Of a DNA stretch of 44,886 nt, positions 20,868 through 30,800 are shown in pieces. Source of the stretch: Streptomyces sp. WAC 04229. GTDB taxonomy: Bacteria; Actinomycetota; Actinomycetes; Streptomycetales; Streptomycetaceae. The stretch's first letter is position 1. Every line of letters begins with the position of its first letter. The position numbers and the translations under genes are program-made. The stretch spans positions 1 to 44,886 of the forward strand of contig NZ_QHJH01000046.1 in NCBI RefSeq assembly GCF_003947455.1, written 5' to 3'. The notes under the pieces are model-generated. The model saw only the letters and a program-made list of their open reading frames with translations. It was not told where the DNA came from and did no database searches.

Positions 20868-21188
20868 TCAGGCGGCGCTGCGCACGGAACTGCGAGCGCC
20901 GACGTCCTGCGCCTTGCCGGACACTCCGGTCGGCTTCCACAGGCCGAAGTGCGCCAGGACACCCGTGGCGAACGAGACGGCCCACAGGACCAGCGCGGAA
21001 CCGACCTGGTAGCCGTCGCCGGCGTTGGCCAGCTCCACGAGGAAGCCGTTGGCGGCGGTCAGGGCGAGGAGGAGGACTGCCTTGGTGCCGGGGTGGGTGA
21101 CGCGGGTGGTGACGAGGCCGACGAGGACGGGCAGGACGACGCTGATCGCGAGGCCGAGCCAGTACGCGCCGTCGAGGGTGGGCTGCAT
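20868..21188 (-). CDS. holin
   Basis: 106 residues with three hydrophobic segments: 'YWLGLAISVVLPVLVGLVTT', 'GTKAVLLLALTAANGFLVEL', and 'GSALVLWAVSFATGVLAHFG', and a short charged tail. This is a common actinophage holin type placed directly downstream of the amidase. The ATG at 21188 has AAGGAA at the right distance. It is the most likely membrane-permeabilising holin here. Confidence 0.8.
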   Translation of the reverse strand: MQPTLDGAYWLGLAISVVLPVLVGLVTTRVTHPGTKAVLLLALTAANGFLVELANAGDGYQVGSALVLWAVSFATGVLAHFGLWKPTGVSGKAQDVGARSSVRSAA

Positions 21189-21224
21189 GACGGTTCCTTA
21201 GGTGGTGGGGTCGGTTGGTGCAGG

Positions 21225-22187
21225 TCAGAGCGGCCAGATGTGGGCCTTGATCTCGGCTCGCTTGATGGTGATCGGGTCGTCGCCGTAGTGGATGACCTGG
21301 ATCTTGGCGCGGTGGTCGGCGCCGACAACGCCGACGATCGGCATCCAGCCGAGGGTGTCGCCGCTGGTGCCGACCAGCTCCGAGGCGGGGAAGTGCTTGA
21401 CCGTGGGCCCGCCGCCGTCCTCGTCCTCCACGACGCGGGCTTGGACCTCGTTGCCGCGGGCCACGCCGTCGGCCTGGAGGTAGAGGGCACCGTTGTAGTG
21501 GGCGTTGTGGGCGAAGGTCTGCCCGCCCGCGTAGTGGTCGTCGTCCTGGTCGGCCCATTCGGCGTCGAAAGCCAGCGCCTTCCACACGCCGGGCTCCAGG
21601 GTGAACGGCTTGGTCATGCCGAGCGACAGGTAGCGGGGCATGTCGGACTCCTCCTCGGTCTGGATGGGTGCTGACTGGGACGTGCTGGGGCGGGGCGCCC
21701 CCTTCTGCACCCAGGCGTAGAGCGGGCCGCCGGGGCAGGCGGTGGCGTAGCCGTCGCGGTGGCCCTTGATCTCGTTGCCGGCGCCGTTGGCGCGGAGCAG
21801 TTCGATGCCGTCGCGGATCGCGGAGAGCATGGCGTCGGTGGGCTGGGTGAGGCCTTCGGAGCCGACGAGGCCGACGATGGCGTAGTGGCCCTGGTTGAGG
21901 GTCTGGTTGCCGTTGGCGCCGGTCCGCTTGCGCAGGCCGCGACCTTCGAGGAGGTAGCCGTGGGGGCAGGCGGCGTAGTTGTAGGCGACGTCCGAGTAGT
22001 TCTCGGTCTTGTTCGCCAGGTGGGAGGCGCGGATGGCCTTCCACTCGGCGATGCACGCATTGTGGTCGCTGAGGAGCTTGGTGCTGACGGGGGCGCCCTC
22101 GTAGTGGACCTTGACGCCCTTGGTGCTGGTCTGGCTGGGCGCGGCCGAGGCGGGCCAGCCGAGCTGTGCCCGTGTTACGAGCTTCAT
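21225..22187 (-). CDS. N-acetylmuramoyl-L-alanine amidase (endolysin)
   Basis: 320 residues. An N-terminal Amidase_2/PGRP domain spans about 1-165. Probable zinc ligands are H28 ('VKVHYEG'), H143 ('IKGHRDG') and C151 ('ATACPGG'), with a catalytic-type Tyr near 'SDVAYNY'. After a linker rich in Ser/Pro/Gln, residues 183-320 form a beta-rich domain ('PFTLEPGVWKALAFDAEW', 'TIKRAEIKAHIWPL') that probably binds the cell wall. AGGAG lies eight bases before the ATG at 22187. The gene upstream supplies a separate peptidoglycan-binding protein. Confidence 0.92.
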   Translation of the reverse strand: MKLVTRAQLGWPASAAPSQTSTKGVKVHYEGAPVSTKLLSDHNACIAEWKAIRASHLANKTENYSDVAYNYAACPHGYLLEGRGLRKRTGANGNQTLNQGHYAIVGLVGSEGLTQPTDAMLSAIRDGIELLRANGAGNEIKGHRDGYATACPGGPLYAWVQKGAPRPSTSQSAPIQTEEESDMPRYLSLGMTKPFTLEPGVWKALAFDAEWADQDDDHYAGGQTFAHNAHYNGALYLQADGVARGNEVQARVVEDEDGGGPTVKHFPASELVGTSGDTLGWMPIVGVVGADHRAKIQVIHYGDDPITIKRAEIKAHIWPL

Positions 22188-22189
22188 TG

Positions 22190-22585
22190 TCAGGTCTCCT
22201 TGGGAAGGGGGGTGACACGCGGGACCTTGAGGCGGTCCCAGGCGATCTCGTCGGGGATGCCGGACACGTCGCCGGCGCCCTTGGGGCGGAGCTCCTGCTG
22301 GAAGGAGGCCCATGCGGCTGCGTGTGCGTTCGTCCAGTCCGGTCCGAGGCGCTTGCCGTGCGGGTTGTGGCCTTCGGCGGTGAGGCGGGCGCCTGCGGCG
22401 GTGAAGATGGGGCTGTAGCGGCCGCCGTGGAAGAACGCTGCCCCGGGGTAGGGCTCGTACTGGTTGCCGCTGTCGACGGTCACTGGGGGTTCAGCGACGG
22501 GTGCCGGGACGGATTCCGGCCGGGCGGGGGCGGTGTCCTTGGTACGGGCAGCCGTCTGCTCGCCGTCGTGCTTGGGGTCGGGCAT
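22190..22585 (-). CDS. peptidoglycan-binding lysis accessory protein
   Basis: 131 residues. A disordered Pro-rich N-terminus precedes a domain 'YPGAAFFHGGRYSPIFTAAG', then 'RLGPDWTNAHAAAWASFQ' and 'SGIPDEIAWDRLKVP'. This is the pattern of the Streptomyces-type peptidoglycan-binding module usually fused to lytic enzymes. Here it is a separate gene ending two bases before the amidase start, so the binding domain is supplied in trans. TAGGAG is about nine bases before the ATG. Confidence 0.8.
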   Translation of the reverse strand: MPDPKHDGEQTAARTKDTAPARPESVPAPVAEPPVTVDSGNQYEPYPGAAFFHGGRYSPIFTAAGARLTAEGHNPHGKRLGPDWTNAHAAAWASFQQELRPKGAGDVSGIPDEIAWDRLKVPRVTPLPKET

Positions 22586-22600
22586 CGGCCCGTGCTCCTA

Positions 22601-22612
22601 GACTCCCCGCGC
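22601..22612 (-). promoter_or_regulatory. degenerate copy of the late-gene leader motif
   Basis: On the minus strand GGGCGCGGGGAGT resembles the AGGCGCGGGGCCT element found exactly three times upstream of small terminase, portal and scaffold. It lies 15 bases before the start of the lysis cassette. The match is partial, so I give it low weight. Confidence 0.3.
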
Positions 22613-22714
22613 CCAGGTGGAAGGGTGTTCGGGCCGCTGCTGTGCGGCCGTCCCTCGGTGGGTGGCGCTGAGGGGCGGAGGGTCGCCCTGTGTTCAGGCT
22701 ACGGCCTGTGATGC

Positions 22715-22729
22715 CGGGGGTTGCCCCCG
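22715..22729 (-). terminator. terminator between tail and lysis genes
   Basis: CGGGGG (22715-22720) and CCCCCG (22724-22729) form a compact perfect stem immediately after the stop of the zinc-ribbon gene. It separates the tail module from the lysis module, which would then need its own promoter in 22586-22714; I could not identify one with confidence. Confidence 0.6.
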
Positions 22730-22730
22730 C

Positions 22731-23090
22731 TCACTGGGTGGGCTCTGCCGGGCTTTCGCTGCTGTTGACGGGCTGCTCGGTGGGGGTTTCGGGGGCGGGT
22801 TCTTCGCTGGGCGGCTGCTCGCCTTCACTGCCGCCCGGCTCTCCCTCACCGGGGTCGCCTTCTCCCGGGTCTTCGTCGGTGGGGGCGGTGACGACGGCGA
22901 GGAGGTTGACGTCCTGCCCGGTGCACGTTGCGCACAGGTCGACGGAGACGAAGCCCTGACGGCCGGGGTGCCAGACGCGGCCGGTGACGGCCGGGGGGAC
23001 GTCCTGGGGGATGTGGTTCAGGCAGTTGTCGCAGAAGTTCGTGGCGATCTGTGTGGTGCAGGTGGGGCAGGGGTCGTAGCGGGTTGCCAT
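22731..23090 (-). CDS. zinc-ribbon protein with acidic proline-rich tail (119 aa)
   Basis: Three CxxC pairs ('CPTC', 'CDNC', 'CATC') suggest a double zinc ribbon in the first 75 residues. The tail is Glu/Pro/Ser/Gly-rich and probably disordered. The ATG at 23090 follows AAGGACCCCC. Such proteins often end actinophage tail operons; function unknown. It is the last gene before the terminator. Confidence 0.75.
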   Translation of the reverse strand: MATRYDPCPTCTTQIATNFCDNCLNHIPQDVPPAVTGRVWHPGRQGFVSVDLCATCTGQDVNLLAVVTAPTDEDPGEGDPGEGEPGGSEGEQPPSEEPAPETPTEQPVNSSESPAEPTQ

Positions 23091-23098
23091 GGGGGTCC

Positions 23099-24856
23099 TT
23101 ACCAGAGGGGCCAGGAGATTCCGGCCAGTGACAGGTTGGTGACGGTGCCTGAGATGTCGTAGATCCGGAGTTCGCCGATCTCGTTGACGAGGAGGGTGAC
23201 GTCGACTCCGCCTTGGGGGGCACGGTGGGGGAAGGGGTGCCGGACGAGAGGCCAGTAGCTGGAGTTGGGGAGGGTGGCGACGAGGGTGCCGTTGGTGGCG
23301 GTCCCCGCTTGAAGGCGGCCGAAGAGGTAGGCGGTGCCGTTGGCGGACTTGCGGACGGTGGCGGTGCCGTAGTTGGTGGCGTCGTAGTTCGTCCACCCGG
23401 ATTGCAGAGACAGAGTGCCCGACTCGCCGGTGAACGGCTTGACCCGTCCGGCGACGGACGTGTTGCCGTCCTTGTCGACGGAGAACTTGTCGGTGTCCCG
23501 GTACAGGCGCAGCAGCGGCCCGGTGTGAGCGGACGCGGCTTGGACGTAGAGCCCGCTGAAGGTGCTGGCCGGGGGTGTCATGGCCAGGCGGCCGTTGCCG
23601 AGGGTCGCGAGGTTCGGCTCCACGATGTAGCTGGTGTTCTGCGCCGTGTTGTCCTGGTTGACGTATCCGAGGTTGGCGAGGGTGCCGTCCATGAAGATCC
23701 GGCCGCCGATCACACGCAATGGTGGTGTGGAGTCGAGGGCGAGTCGCTCAATGACCGCGGCGTCCCTGAACAGGCCGGACCGCCACAGCATCTTCGTGTA
23801 GCCGTTGGCGGGGAACGTGCCGGACACCAGTTCCAGGTTGGCGTCGCCTGGCGTGAGCTCCGATACGGCGACCGCGGCGACGTTCGACCCGGACGAGTTG
23901 TACAGCTGCACGGCCGGGTAGGGCAGGTTCGGGTTGAGCCACATGACAGCGCCAGACTCGCCCTTGACCAGGAGCCCTTGGGGGGAGAGCTCACCGATGG
24001 CGACGTCGTCCTCGTTGTAGATAATGATCTCGTTGGCGTTGGCCTCGTTCAGGGTGATCCGCGCCCCGCTCAGCGCCGTCTGGATCAGCCCGCCCGTGAC
24101 GGTAGAACCCGTGATCGTGCCCGTGAAGGTGGCGTCACCGTCGGCGGCATCGAAGCGGATCACAAGCTCATCGGTGTCGTTGTAGACCCGCAGCCCGTCC
24201 TCGTTGAGTTCCACCCGGGCCCCGTCCGGATCGCCGGCGACGAGGCGGGTGGCGAGCTGGAGGACCGCTTCCAGCTTCTCCGCGGTCACCGCGCCGGCGG
24301 CGATGGCCCCGGCGGTCACCGAGCCCGCCTGAAGGTCGGCGCCCTCCACCTGGGTGGGGGTTGCCGCGGTCTCCTCGGACGGATCACTGACCGCCGCGGA
24401 CGTGTTCACGGCGGTCAGCCGCACGTAGTGCGCCTGGTAGGGCAGCGGAATGACCGGGAGCATCCCCCCGTCGCCTGCTTTGGTGATGGTGCCGACGAAC
24501 GTCGCGGCGGAGGGGGTGAAGCCGCTGCTGGTGGCGACGTGGACGGCGATGTGGTCGAAGTCCGAAGGGAGAGGGTTGCCGTCGGCGAGGGTGCCGTCCC
24601 AGACGACGCGGAGCCCGCCGATGGAGGAGGTGACGACGGGTGCGGACGGGGCGCCGGGCGCGGGACCGTCCACGGCGATCAGACCTATGGTGCCGTCGTC
24701 CTGCATGCCGACCCGTCCGCGGACCGTTCCGAGGGCGTCCTTGACGACGAGGTTGGTGTTGTCGAGGGCGGCGTGCGACAGCCGCGGACTGTTCTCGACC
24801 CGCGCCAGGCGTCGCTCGAACTCTGCGAGCATCCGCCCGATCTGCTCAGGGGTCAT
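23099..24856 (-). CDS. minor tail / tail fibre protein
   Basis: 585 residues. The start is a short coiled coil ('MTPEQIGRMLAEFERRLARV'), then an FN3-like domain ('APSAPVVTSSIGGLRVVWDG' to 'HYVRLTAVNTSAAVSDP'), a collagen- or prism-like repeat region ('GSVTAGAIAAGAVTAEKLEA'), and beta-helical stretches ('DGDATFTGTITGSTVTGG'). The C-terminal 140 residues are beta-rich and probably carry the receptor-binding or carbohydrate-binding tip. It overlaps the upstream baseplate gene by TGATG. Confidence 0.85.
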   Translation of the reverse strand: MTPEQIGRMLAEFERRLARVENSPRLSHAALDNTNLVVKDALGTVRGRVGMQDDGTIGLIAVDGPAPGAPSAPVVTSSIGGLRVVWDGTLADGNPLPSDFDHIAVHVATSSGFTPSAATFVGTITKAGDGGMLPVIPLPYQAHYVRLTAVNTSAAVSDPSEETAATPTQVEGADLQAGSVTAGAIAAGAVTAEKLEAVLQLATRLVAGDPDGARVELNEDGLRVYNDTDELVIRFDAADGDATFTGTITGSTVTGGLIQTALSGARITLNEANANEIIIYNEDDVAIGELSPQGLLVKGESGAVMWLNPNLPYPAVQLYNSSGSNVAAVAVSELTPGDANLELVSGTFPANGYTKMLWRSGLFRDAAVIERLALDSTPPLRVIGGRIFMDGTLANLGYVNQDNTAQNTSYIVEPNLATLGNGRLAMTPPASTFSGLYVQAASAHTGPLLRLYRDTDKFSVDKDGNTSVAGRVKPFTGESGTLSLQSGWTNYDATNYGTATVRKSANGTAYLFGRLQAGTATNGTLVATLPNSSYWPLVRHPFPHRAPQGGVDVTLLVNEIGELRIYDISGTVTNLSLAGISWPLW

Positions 24857-25959
24857 CAGACACCTCCGTAAGTGAACTGCGCAGACGGCTTAAGGGAGAT
24901 CACGGCCTGCGGGCCGCCGCGTGCAGTCGGACGGATCGTCCAGCCCATCACGCGGCACCAGCCCGTGAAGGACGTCCAGCTGTTGTGGATGCGGGTGTAC
25001 ACGTCGTCGCCGACCTGCCACGACCCGAACGGTGCCGCGGGGGTGTCGCGGATCGTGACCTGCTCGACTGCCCCAAGGGTCTGCCGCCAGGCCCGTTCCC
25101 ACTCGGTGCGCTGCCGCAGCACGTCATTGCCGTTGATCTCCGGGAACGCGGCGGTCGCCTCAAGGCGCAGCCGGCCGTTGCGGACCGCGGAGATCTGCCG
25201 GAGCTTCGCCGAGCCGTCTCCAGCGCCGGTCCCGACGACGACCTGCGCGTAGTCGTCACCGGATCGGACCTCTTCTGGCTCTTCGATGATGTTCACGCCG
25301 GATGAGAACTCGATGTCGGTGCGGCGGGCGCCGAGCCGCGGCCAGCCCAGCTTGATCCGCTTGATGACGCCGGTCTTGTCCGAGTTCCAGGAAGTAGTGC
25401 ACGTGTACTCGGGGGTGGCCTGGTCGGAGACCAGATCGTCGACCTGATCGCCGAGGCTGGTCGTGTCGTACCAGAACGAGTGGAACGGCTCGGCCGTCGT
25501 GCCCACCTTCGACGTGCTGGCGGTCGCATCGACGGTAACGCCGAGGTTCCCGTCGGGGATGGACTGCGCGTACTCCCAGATCTGCCGGATGACGTGGCAG
25601 CGGTCCTGGTTGACGTAGGGGCCACGGCCGCCGTGCTCGCCGTCGAAGTCGAAACGCTTCTGCAAGTACGACGACCAGGACGCGGCCTCGATGCTGTAGT
25701 CGGTGCCTTGGGCGCGGACGTCCCAGATCAGGCCGCCCCACTCCAGCTGACCCTCCGACTCCACATAGATGAACGTCGTGCCCGGGTCGGCGAGCTGCGG
25801 GGACTGCGACACCAGCCGCGGCGACAGCTTCCCCCGCAGCTCCCCCGGACCAGATACCTCCGGCCCGTACTCCAGGTCCGTGACCGGCAGCGCCGTCGAC
25901 AGCCACGCCCCCGTCAGGGCGTGCTGGGTGAGGACCCTGACCGGTGGGGCCACCGTCAC
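24856..25959 (-). CDS. minor tail protein (baseplate, Gp37-like)
   Basis: 367 residues from the GTG at 25959 (GAGGAGG seven bases upstream). The sequence ('VRVLTQHALTGAWLSTALPV', 'SPQLADPGTTFIYVE', 'QLEWGGLIWDVRAQGTDYSI') has the beta-rich pattern of the siphovirus ReqiPepy6 Gp37-like family found between Dit and the fibre in actinophage tails. It overlaps its neighbours by GTGA upstream and TGATG downstream, consistent with stoichiometric baseplate assembly. Confidence 0.8.
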   Translation of the reverse strand: MTVAPPVRVLTQHALTGAWLSTALPVTDLEYGPEVSGPGELRGKLSPRLVSQSPQLADPGTTFIYVESEGQLEWGGLIWDVRAQGTDYSIEAASWSSYLQKRFDFDGEHGGRGPYVNQDRCHVIRQIWEYAQSIPDGNLGVTVDATASTSKVGTTAEPFHSFWYDTTSLGDQVDDLVSDQATPEYTCTTSWNSDKTGVIKRIKLGWPRLGARRTDIEFSSGVNIIEEPEEVRSGDDYAQVVVGTGAGDGSAKLRQISAVRNGRLRLEATAAFPEINGNDVLRQRTEWERAWRQTLGAVEQVTIRDTPAAPFGSWQVGDDVYTRIHNSWTSFTGWCRVMGWTIRPTARGGPQAVISLKPSAQFTYGGV

Positions 25960-26897
25960 CGGGGGGCCTCCTCGAACTGCACGTCGGCGATGAGGGTGGT
26001 GCCCTGGTCGACGTAGATCCGGCCGGCCTGCCCGGTGGAGAACGCGGAGGCGCGCGCCCGCAGGAGTTGGGTGGTGCCGCGGTAGGCGGTGGGGATGGTG
26101 AGGGTGTCGGCGACGGTCGCGGAGATCCGGCGGACGCCGGTGCCCTGGTCGTCGTCGAGGAGGGTGGTCTGGGTGGCGAGGCTGGCGCCGAACGTCGCAC
26201 TGAGCTGGCCCCAGAAGTTGCCGAGGGCGTAGCGCATGGGGCTGATGTCGACGCGGACGATGGCTTTGGTCGCCCAGTCGGGGATGGCGATGTTCCATCC
26301 GGCGGCGGTGGAGAAGTAGCTGTAGCTGGTGGAGGCGCCGATGCCGGTGGACTGGCTGGCTGGGGACTGGGTGGCCAGGTAGCGCTGGCGTCGCGGGTTG
26401 GCGACCTTCCGCAGGTCAGTGATCATCGCGTTGGTGATGGTGGACGTGTTCGCGGGAATGTCGATGCGGGCGAGGGGGATACCGGTGCGGCTGTCGGGGA
26501 TCGCCGTCGCCGACGAGGACACGTTGGAGATGACCTGCGGGTAGACGATCTGGTCGGTTTCCGGGTTGAGGGAGCCCTCGTACTCCGGGTCTTCGACACG
26601 GATGATCAGCATGTCGGAACGTCCGGACCCGGAACCGGTCGCGGCGATCGGTACGTCGACCGTGCCGACGTTGCACACCGAGTAGTGGCCCTGGAAGGTG
26701 TTCGCGCGGCCGCGGATGACGCCGGACCCGTCCCCGATCAGAACGCCGCCGCCGGGGGTGGTGCGCTGCGCCACTTTCAGGTCGTCGCCCTGGGTGATGC
26801 CCTCGGCGCCGTTGGCGAGGTCGCGGATCATCATGCGGAACTGCTGCGCGGAGTGCGTCGCCCCGTTGGTGAGGAGGGGCCGCGGAAACAGGGCCAT
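25956..26897 (-). CDS. minor tail protein (baseplate/upper baseplate)
   Basis: 313 residues. The N-terminus 'MALFPRPLLTNGATHSAQQF' and 'GEGITQGDDLKVAQRTTPGG'-type beta repeats (here 'GITQGDDLKVAQRTTPGGGV') are typical of actinophage baseplate or fibre-base proteins. A middle part contains 'PLARIDIPANTSTITNAMIT', and the C-terminal part is a beta-sandwich. It lies between the Dit-like and Gp37-like genes, so the tail-tip role is well supported by context. Confidence 0.8.
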   Translation of the reverse strand: MALFPRPLLTNGATHSAQQFRMMIRDLANGAEGITQGDDLKVAQRTTPGGGVLIGDGSGVIRGRANTFQGHYSVCNVGTVDVPIAATGSGSGRSDMLIIRVEDPEYEGSLNPETDQIVYPQVISNVSSSATAIPDSRTGIPLARIDIPANTSTITNAMITDLRKVANPRRQRYLATQSPASQSTGIGASTSYSYFSTAAGWNIAIPDWATKAIVRVDISPMRYALGNFWGQLSATFGASLATQTTLLDDDQGTGVRRISATVADTLTIPTAYRGTTQLLRARASAFSTGQAGRIYVDQGTTLIADVQFEEAPR

Positions 26898-26909
26898 GTC
26901 GGCTCTCCT

Positions 26910-27812
26910 TCAGAGGGCTATGTAGGCGTCGCGCCAGGTGACGCGGAGGCGGGCGGAGTTGGTGTTGTCGAACGCGGTCCAGCGCATCTCGCTGGTGCCG
27001 GGCGGGATGGAGAACAGGTCTATGCGGGAGGCCGGCGACAGGTAGGTGGAGGCGTTGCCGCCGTTGTCCCAGCTCACGGTCCGGTAGCCGGGACGGGTGT
27101 CGATCTCGATCCACCGTCCGGCGGGCAAGTTCAGGGTGGGCAGGGACAGGGCTCGTCCGGAGGCGACGTGGAGGATGGTGACGTTCGCGCACGGCCCGAA
27201 GACCCGCATGATCGGCCAGGCGTCGCCGGTGCCGTTGTTGGTGACCCAGCCGGGCCGGTCCGCGGCCACCGTCCCGTCCTGCACGTAGATCGGTGCGACG
27301 ACGGGGGCTGCGAACCCGCCGCCGGTCAGCCAGCCCAACGGCAGTTCCGTCGTCGACTCGGTGTCGGCGTAGAAGCCGGGGTCGTGGGCCAGGAACTCCA
27401 TATCGATCGGCACGTAGCCGTGGACGACCTGCCGGTACTCGGGGTCCAGGCGGCGGGCGCGGACCGTGAGCCGCTTCACCGGCCGGCCGGGCCGTTTGAT
27501 CCGCAACGCCATGCCCTGCCCGCCGACCAGGCGGACGTCGGCGGCGTCGGTGACCGCCTGGAGGGCCGCGACCATGTCATGGCAGCCGGCAGGGTCGCCG
27601 GGGACGACGATCGCAGCATCAAGCTGGACCTGCCGGCCCGCCCAGTAGTCCGGGCCGGCGAACTGGCCGTCCATGGACGGCTGGTCGACGTCCGACTCCC
27701 GCACCGGCGGGCGCCCCAAGCCATTGGTTTCGATGACCTTGACGTTGGTGCCGCTGCCGATGACAAGACCACCGAGGTCGTACTGCCAGTCATTCAGCTC
27801 AGGATCAGTCAC
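26910..27812 (-). CDS. distal tail protein (Dit-like)
   Basis: 300 residues from a GTG at 27812 with GGAGGGG about nine bases upstream; it starts inside the end of the tape measure gene. The beta-rich N-terminal half ('DLGGLVIGSGTNVKVIETNG', 'GRQVQLDAAIVVPGDPAG', 'RRLDPEYRQVVHGYVPIDME') and a C-terminal galectin-like half ('LPTLNLPAGRWIEIDT') match Dit proteins that form the hub between tail tube and baseplate. The position directly after the tape measure is canonical. Confidence 0.85.
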   Translation of the reverse strand: MTDPELNDWQYDLGGLVIGSGTNVKVIETNGLGRPPVRESDVDQPSMDGQFAGPDYWAGRQVQLDAAIVVPGDPAGCHDMVAALQAVTDAADVRLVGGQGMALRIKRPGRPVKRLTVRARRLDPEYRQVVHGYVPIDMEFLAHDPGFYADTESTTELPLGWLTGGGFAAPVVAPIYVQDGTVAADRPGWVTNNGTGDAWPIMRVFGPCANVTILHVASGRALSLPTLNLPAGRWIEIDTRPGYRTVSWDNGGNASTYLSPASRIDLFSIPPGTSEMRWTAFDNTNSARLRVTWRDAYIAL

Positions 27813-30800
27813 GAGCGGCCACCCCTCCCCTGCGGTTCCGGCGCAGACTGCGCCCCACCTCTGCTGCGATGTCGGAGGCGGTGGCGCCTGTCCGGACGGC
27901 GGTAACGGAGACCTGTGTGGTGTCACCCTGCTTGACAATGACGAAGGGTCGGGCAGCGGTGGCGTCGGTGAGGCCGACACCGAACCGGTTGGCGACGTCG
28001 GCGAGGACCGGCAGGGCCGTGCGGCGCTTCGACGGGCTGAGAGGCAGGTACGCCTCCCCGTGCGTCTCGGGCTCCGCGAAGCGGACGATGCCGCCCTGGG
28101 TGGCGTAGATCCCCGCGCGGATACCGCCGTCCGCGTAGGCGAGGCCCTTGCTGGCCTTGCCGAGGTCGGCGAGGAACTTCACCGCCTTCGACCCCAACGA
28201 CTTGCTGATCTGCGTCTTGGCCTTGTTCGCGACGGTGATGATGTCGTCCTCACCGAGTCCGGTCTTCCCGGCGACGTCATGGATCCCGACAGTCTTCGAC
28301 GTGATCGCGGCGATGATCTGGATGAGCATCCCCATCTGCTCCGACGTCAGCTGCGCCTTCGCCTGCTTGACCTCGGTGTTCGCCTTCGCCGCCTTACTCT
28401 TGTTGCCCGCTGCTTCTGCGGCGAGATCGATCGCGGCCTGGTCGCCCTGCGACGACAGCTGCGCGGCGAGGTCTCCGTAGCCCATCGCCGCGAGCTTGAC
28501 CAGGTTGTTCTGGAAGATCTGGTTCGTGGCGGTGGCGTGGTCGAGCTGGACGGTGAAGTCCTTCAGGCTGGCGCGGGCTTCCTGCATCATCCGCCGCAAC
28601 GCGATCGACATGGACGCCACGTACTTGTCCGTGCCGGTCGCCATCTTCGCCGCGAGCTTCATACCCTCGTCGCCCATCCCGGCCAAGGCCTTGGCGACGT
28701 CCCCGCCGGCCCGGTCGGCGACCTTCTCCAAATTCCGGTTCCAGGCGACCGTGGCCGCGCCCATGTCCCACAGTTTCCGTTCGACCGCGGCCAGGTCGAA
28801 GTACTCTACTTCCTTCGTCGTCCACTTGCCCTTGACCTTGGTGCGCACCTTCTTCGTCTTGTTGCCGGCGGCGATCGCATCGGACGGCGAGTACAGGGAC
28901 CCGGAGATCGGGTCGTACTGCCAGCCTTCGATGCCGCCGGTCGCGTTCCACTGGATGGAGGCGGGGTCGCCTCCGAGCCGACGGACGGTCTCCTCGGCGA
29001 TGGCCCGGGAACGGGGACGCTTGGACGGGGCGAAGGGAATGTACGCTTCGCCGCCAGTCTCGGGTTCGGCCCACATGCGGTAGGTGGGCTGGGCGATCTG
29101 CGCGACGTGGTTCTCCCGCATCCCACCCTCAGCGAAGCGCTGCACGCGGGCGGGCCCGTAGATGTTGCCGTCTGCGGACCGGCCCGCGGTGGAGCCGTAG
29201 TAGGTGCCGGACGGGGGCCCGCCGGGCTTGCCCTGGATGCGGTAGACGGTGGTGTAAGTGACCGTCACCGACCTGTTCCGCAGGCTCGCAATCGCGGTGG
29301 CGAGTCCGGCGACGTTGGAGCGCTGGCTTCCGGTGGGGACACTGATGGTGACGGTCTTGCCCTTGGTGTCGCGGATCTTGAATCCGAGGGCTTCGAGCTG
29401 CTTCCGGGCCTCGGTGGTCGGCGCCTTCATCGTGATGGTCTTGCCGTTGGTGGAGGCGACCTTCGCCTTGACTGCCTCGAGGTCCCCGATGGCGTCCTGG
29501 ATCTCCGCAGACAGAGTGATGGACTTGTCGGTGAGGCCGTCCCGGGCGGCCTTCACCCGGTCCAGCCCGGACTTCGCGCTGCCCGTCTCCGCGGTCACCT
29601 GGAAGCGGCCGTCCGGCAGCTCCTTGACCTTGTAACCCATCTCCTCCAGCAGAGCGACCGCGTCCGTGGTCAGCGCGCTTACCGTCACGCTCTTCGCGTT
29701 GGGGGTCTTCTCGATCGCCGCGATGACGGAGTTCAGGCCGGTGATGGCGTCCTCGGTGCGCATCTCGAGGACGGTGGACTTTTTGTCGGGGATCTTCAGG
29801 TACTGGTCGGCGAGGACCCCAGCCTGCTCCGCGGTCAGGCCCATGTCGCGGGCGGCCTGGACGAAGGTGTCGCGGCCGTCGGTGTAGATGCCATTGACGT
29901 ACTCCCACGACTTGCCCTGCTCCCGGGCGGCGGCCGCCGCGGCGTCCGTGTTCGCGGCAAGGTCGGACAGGGCCTTCTCCGCGTCGCGGGCCTTCTGCGA
30001 GCCGAGGTCCAGTTCACCGCCGCGCATCTTCAAGGCGCCCGCGTTGGTCTTCACGGCTTCGGTGACGTCGTCGATGGACTGCTCGAACGCACTCATCGCG
30101 GAGCCGCCGGCCCGGTTGACGTCGTTCAACGCTTGCAGGGACTGCCGCAGCCCGTCCGCGGAAGCCTTCTGCGCGGACAGCTTCGCCGCCGTGTCCTGCG
30201 CGGCCTTCCCGAACACGCCCTGCGACTGCGCGGCCAGCTCCGCCTCGAACGCCTGATCCGCGAGCGCCGACTTGTAGCCGTCGAGCTGCGCCTCCAACTC
30301 CTTGCGGGACATGCCCTGCTTGCGCATGGCCTCGCCGATCCGCTCCAGCGCGGCCGCGGCAATATCGCCCTTCCCGGACTTCACCAAGTTCGCGAGGGAC
30401 TCGTCGACCGCGTCGAGGTCCTCCTTGGCTTCCTTGACCGGGGTGGAGTCCATCCCGACGAGGGAGGTGAGGAACTGCTGCGTCTTGTCGAGGTTGGAGG
30501 GGCGGGCGAGGGTGCGGAGGCTGTCGGCGAGCCCTCCGAGGTCCTGCCCGAACGCGCGGGCGGCTTCGCCGGCGACTTCCCCGGTCTGGCCGAGCTTGCC
30601 GAGGCTGGTGGTGAGCTTGTCGACGTCCGGCGGGGCGGACTTCCCGATGTCCGCGAGCTGGGTGAGGACGACGGCGACGGCGGCTATTCCGGCGACGACG
30701 ACGGACGCGCGGGCCGCTACACCGAGGGACAGGAACGCGGCCCGCAGACCGGCGAGTCCACCGCCCGCGGCGGCGGCGGTCGTGGCCAGTCCGGCGATCG

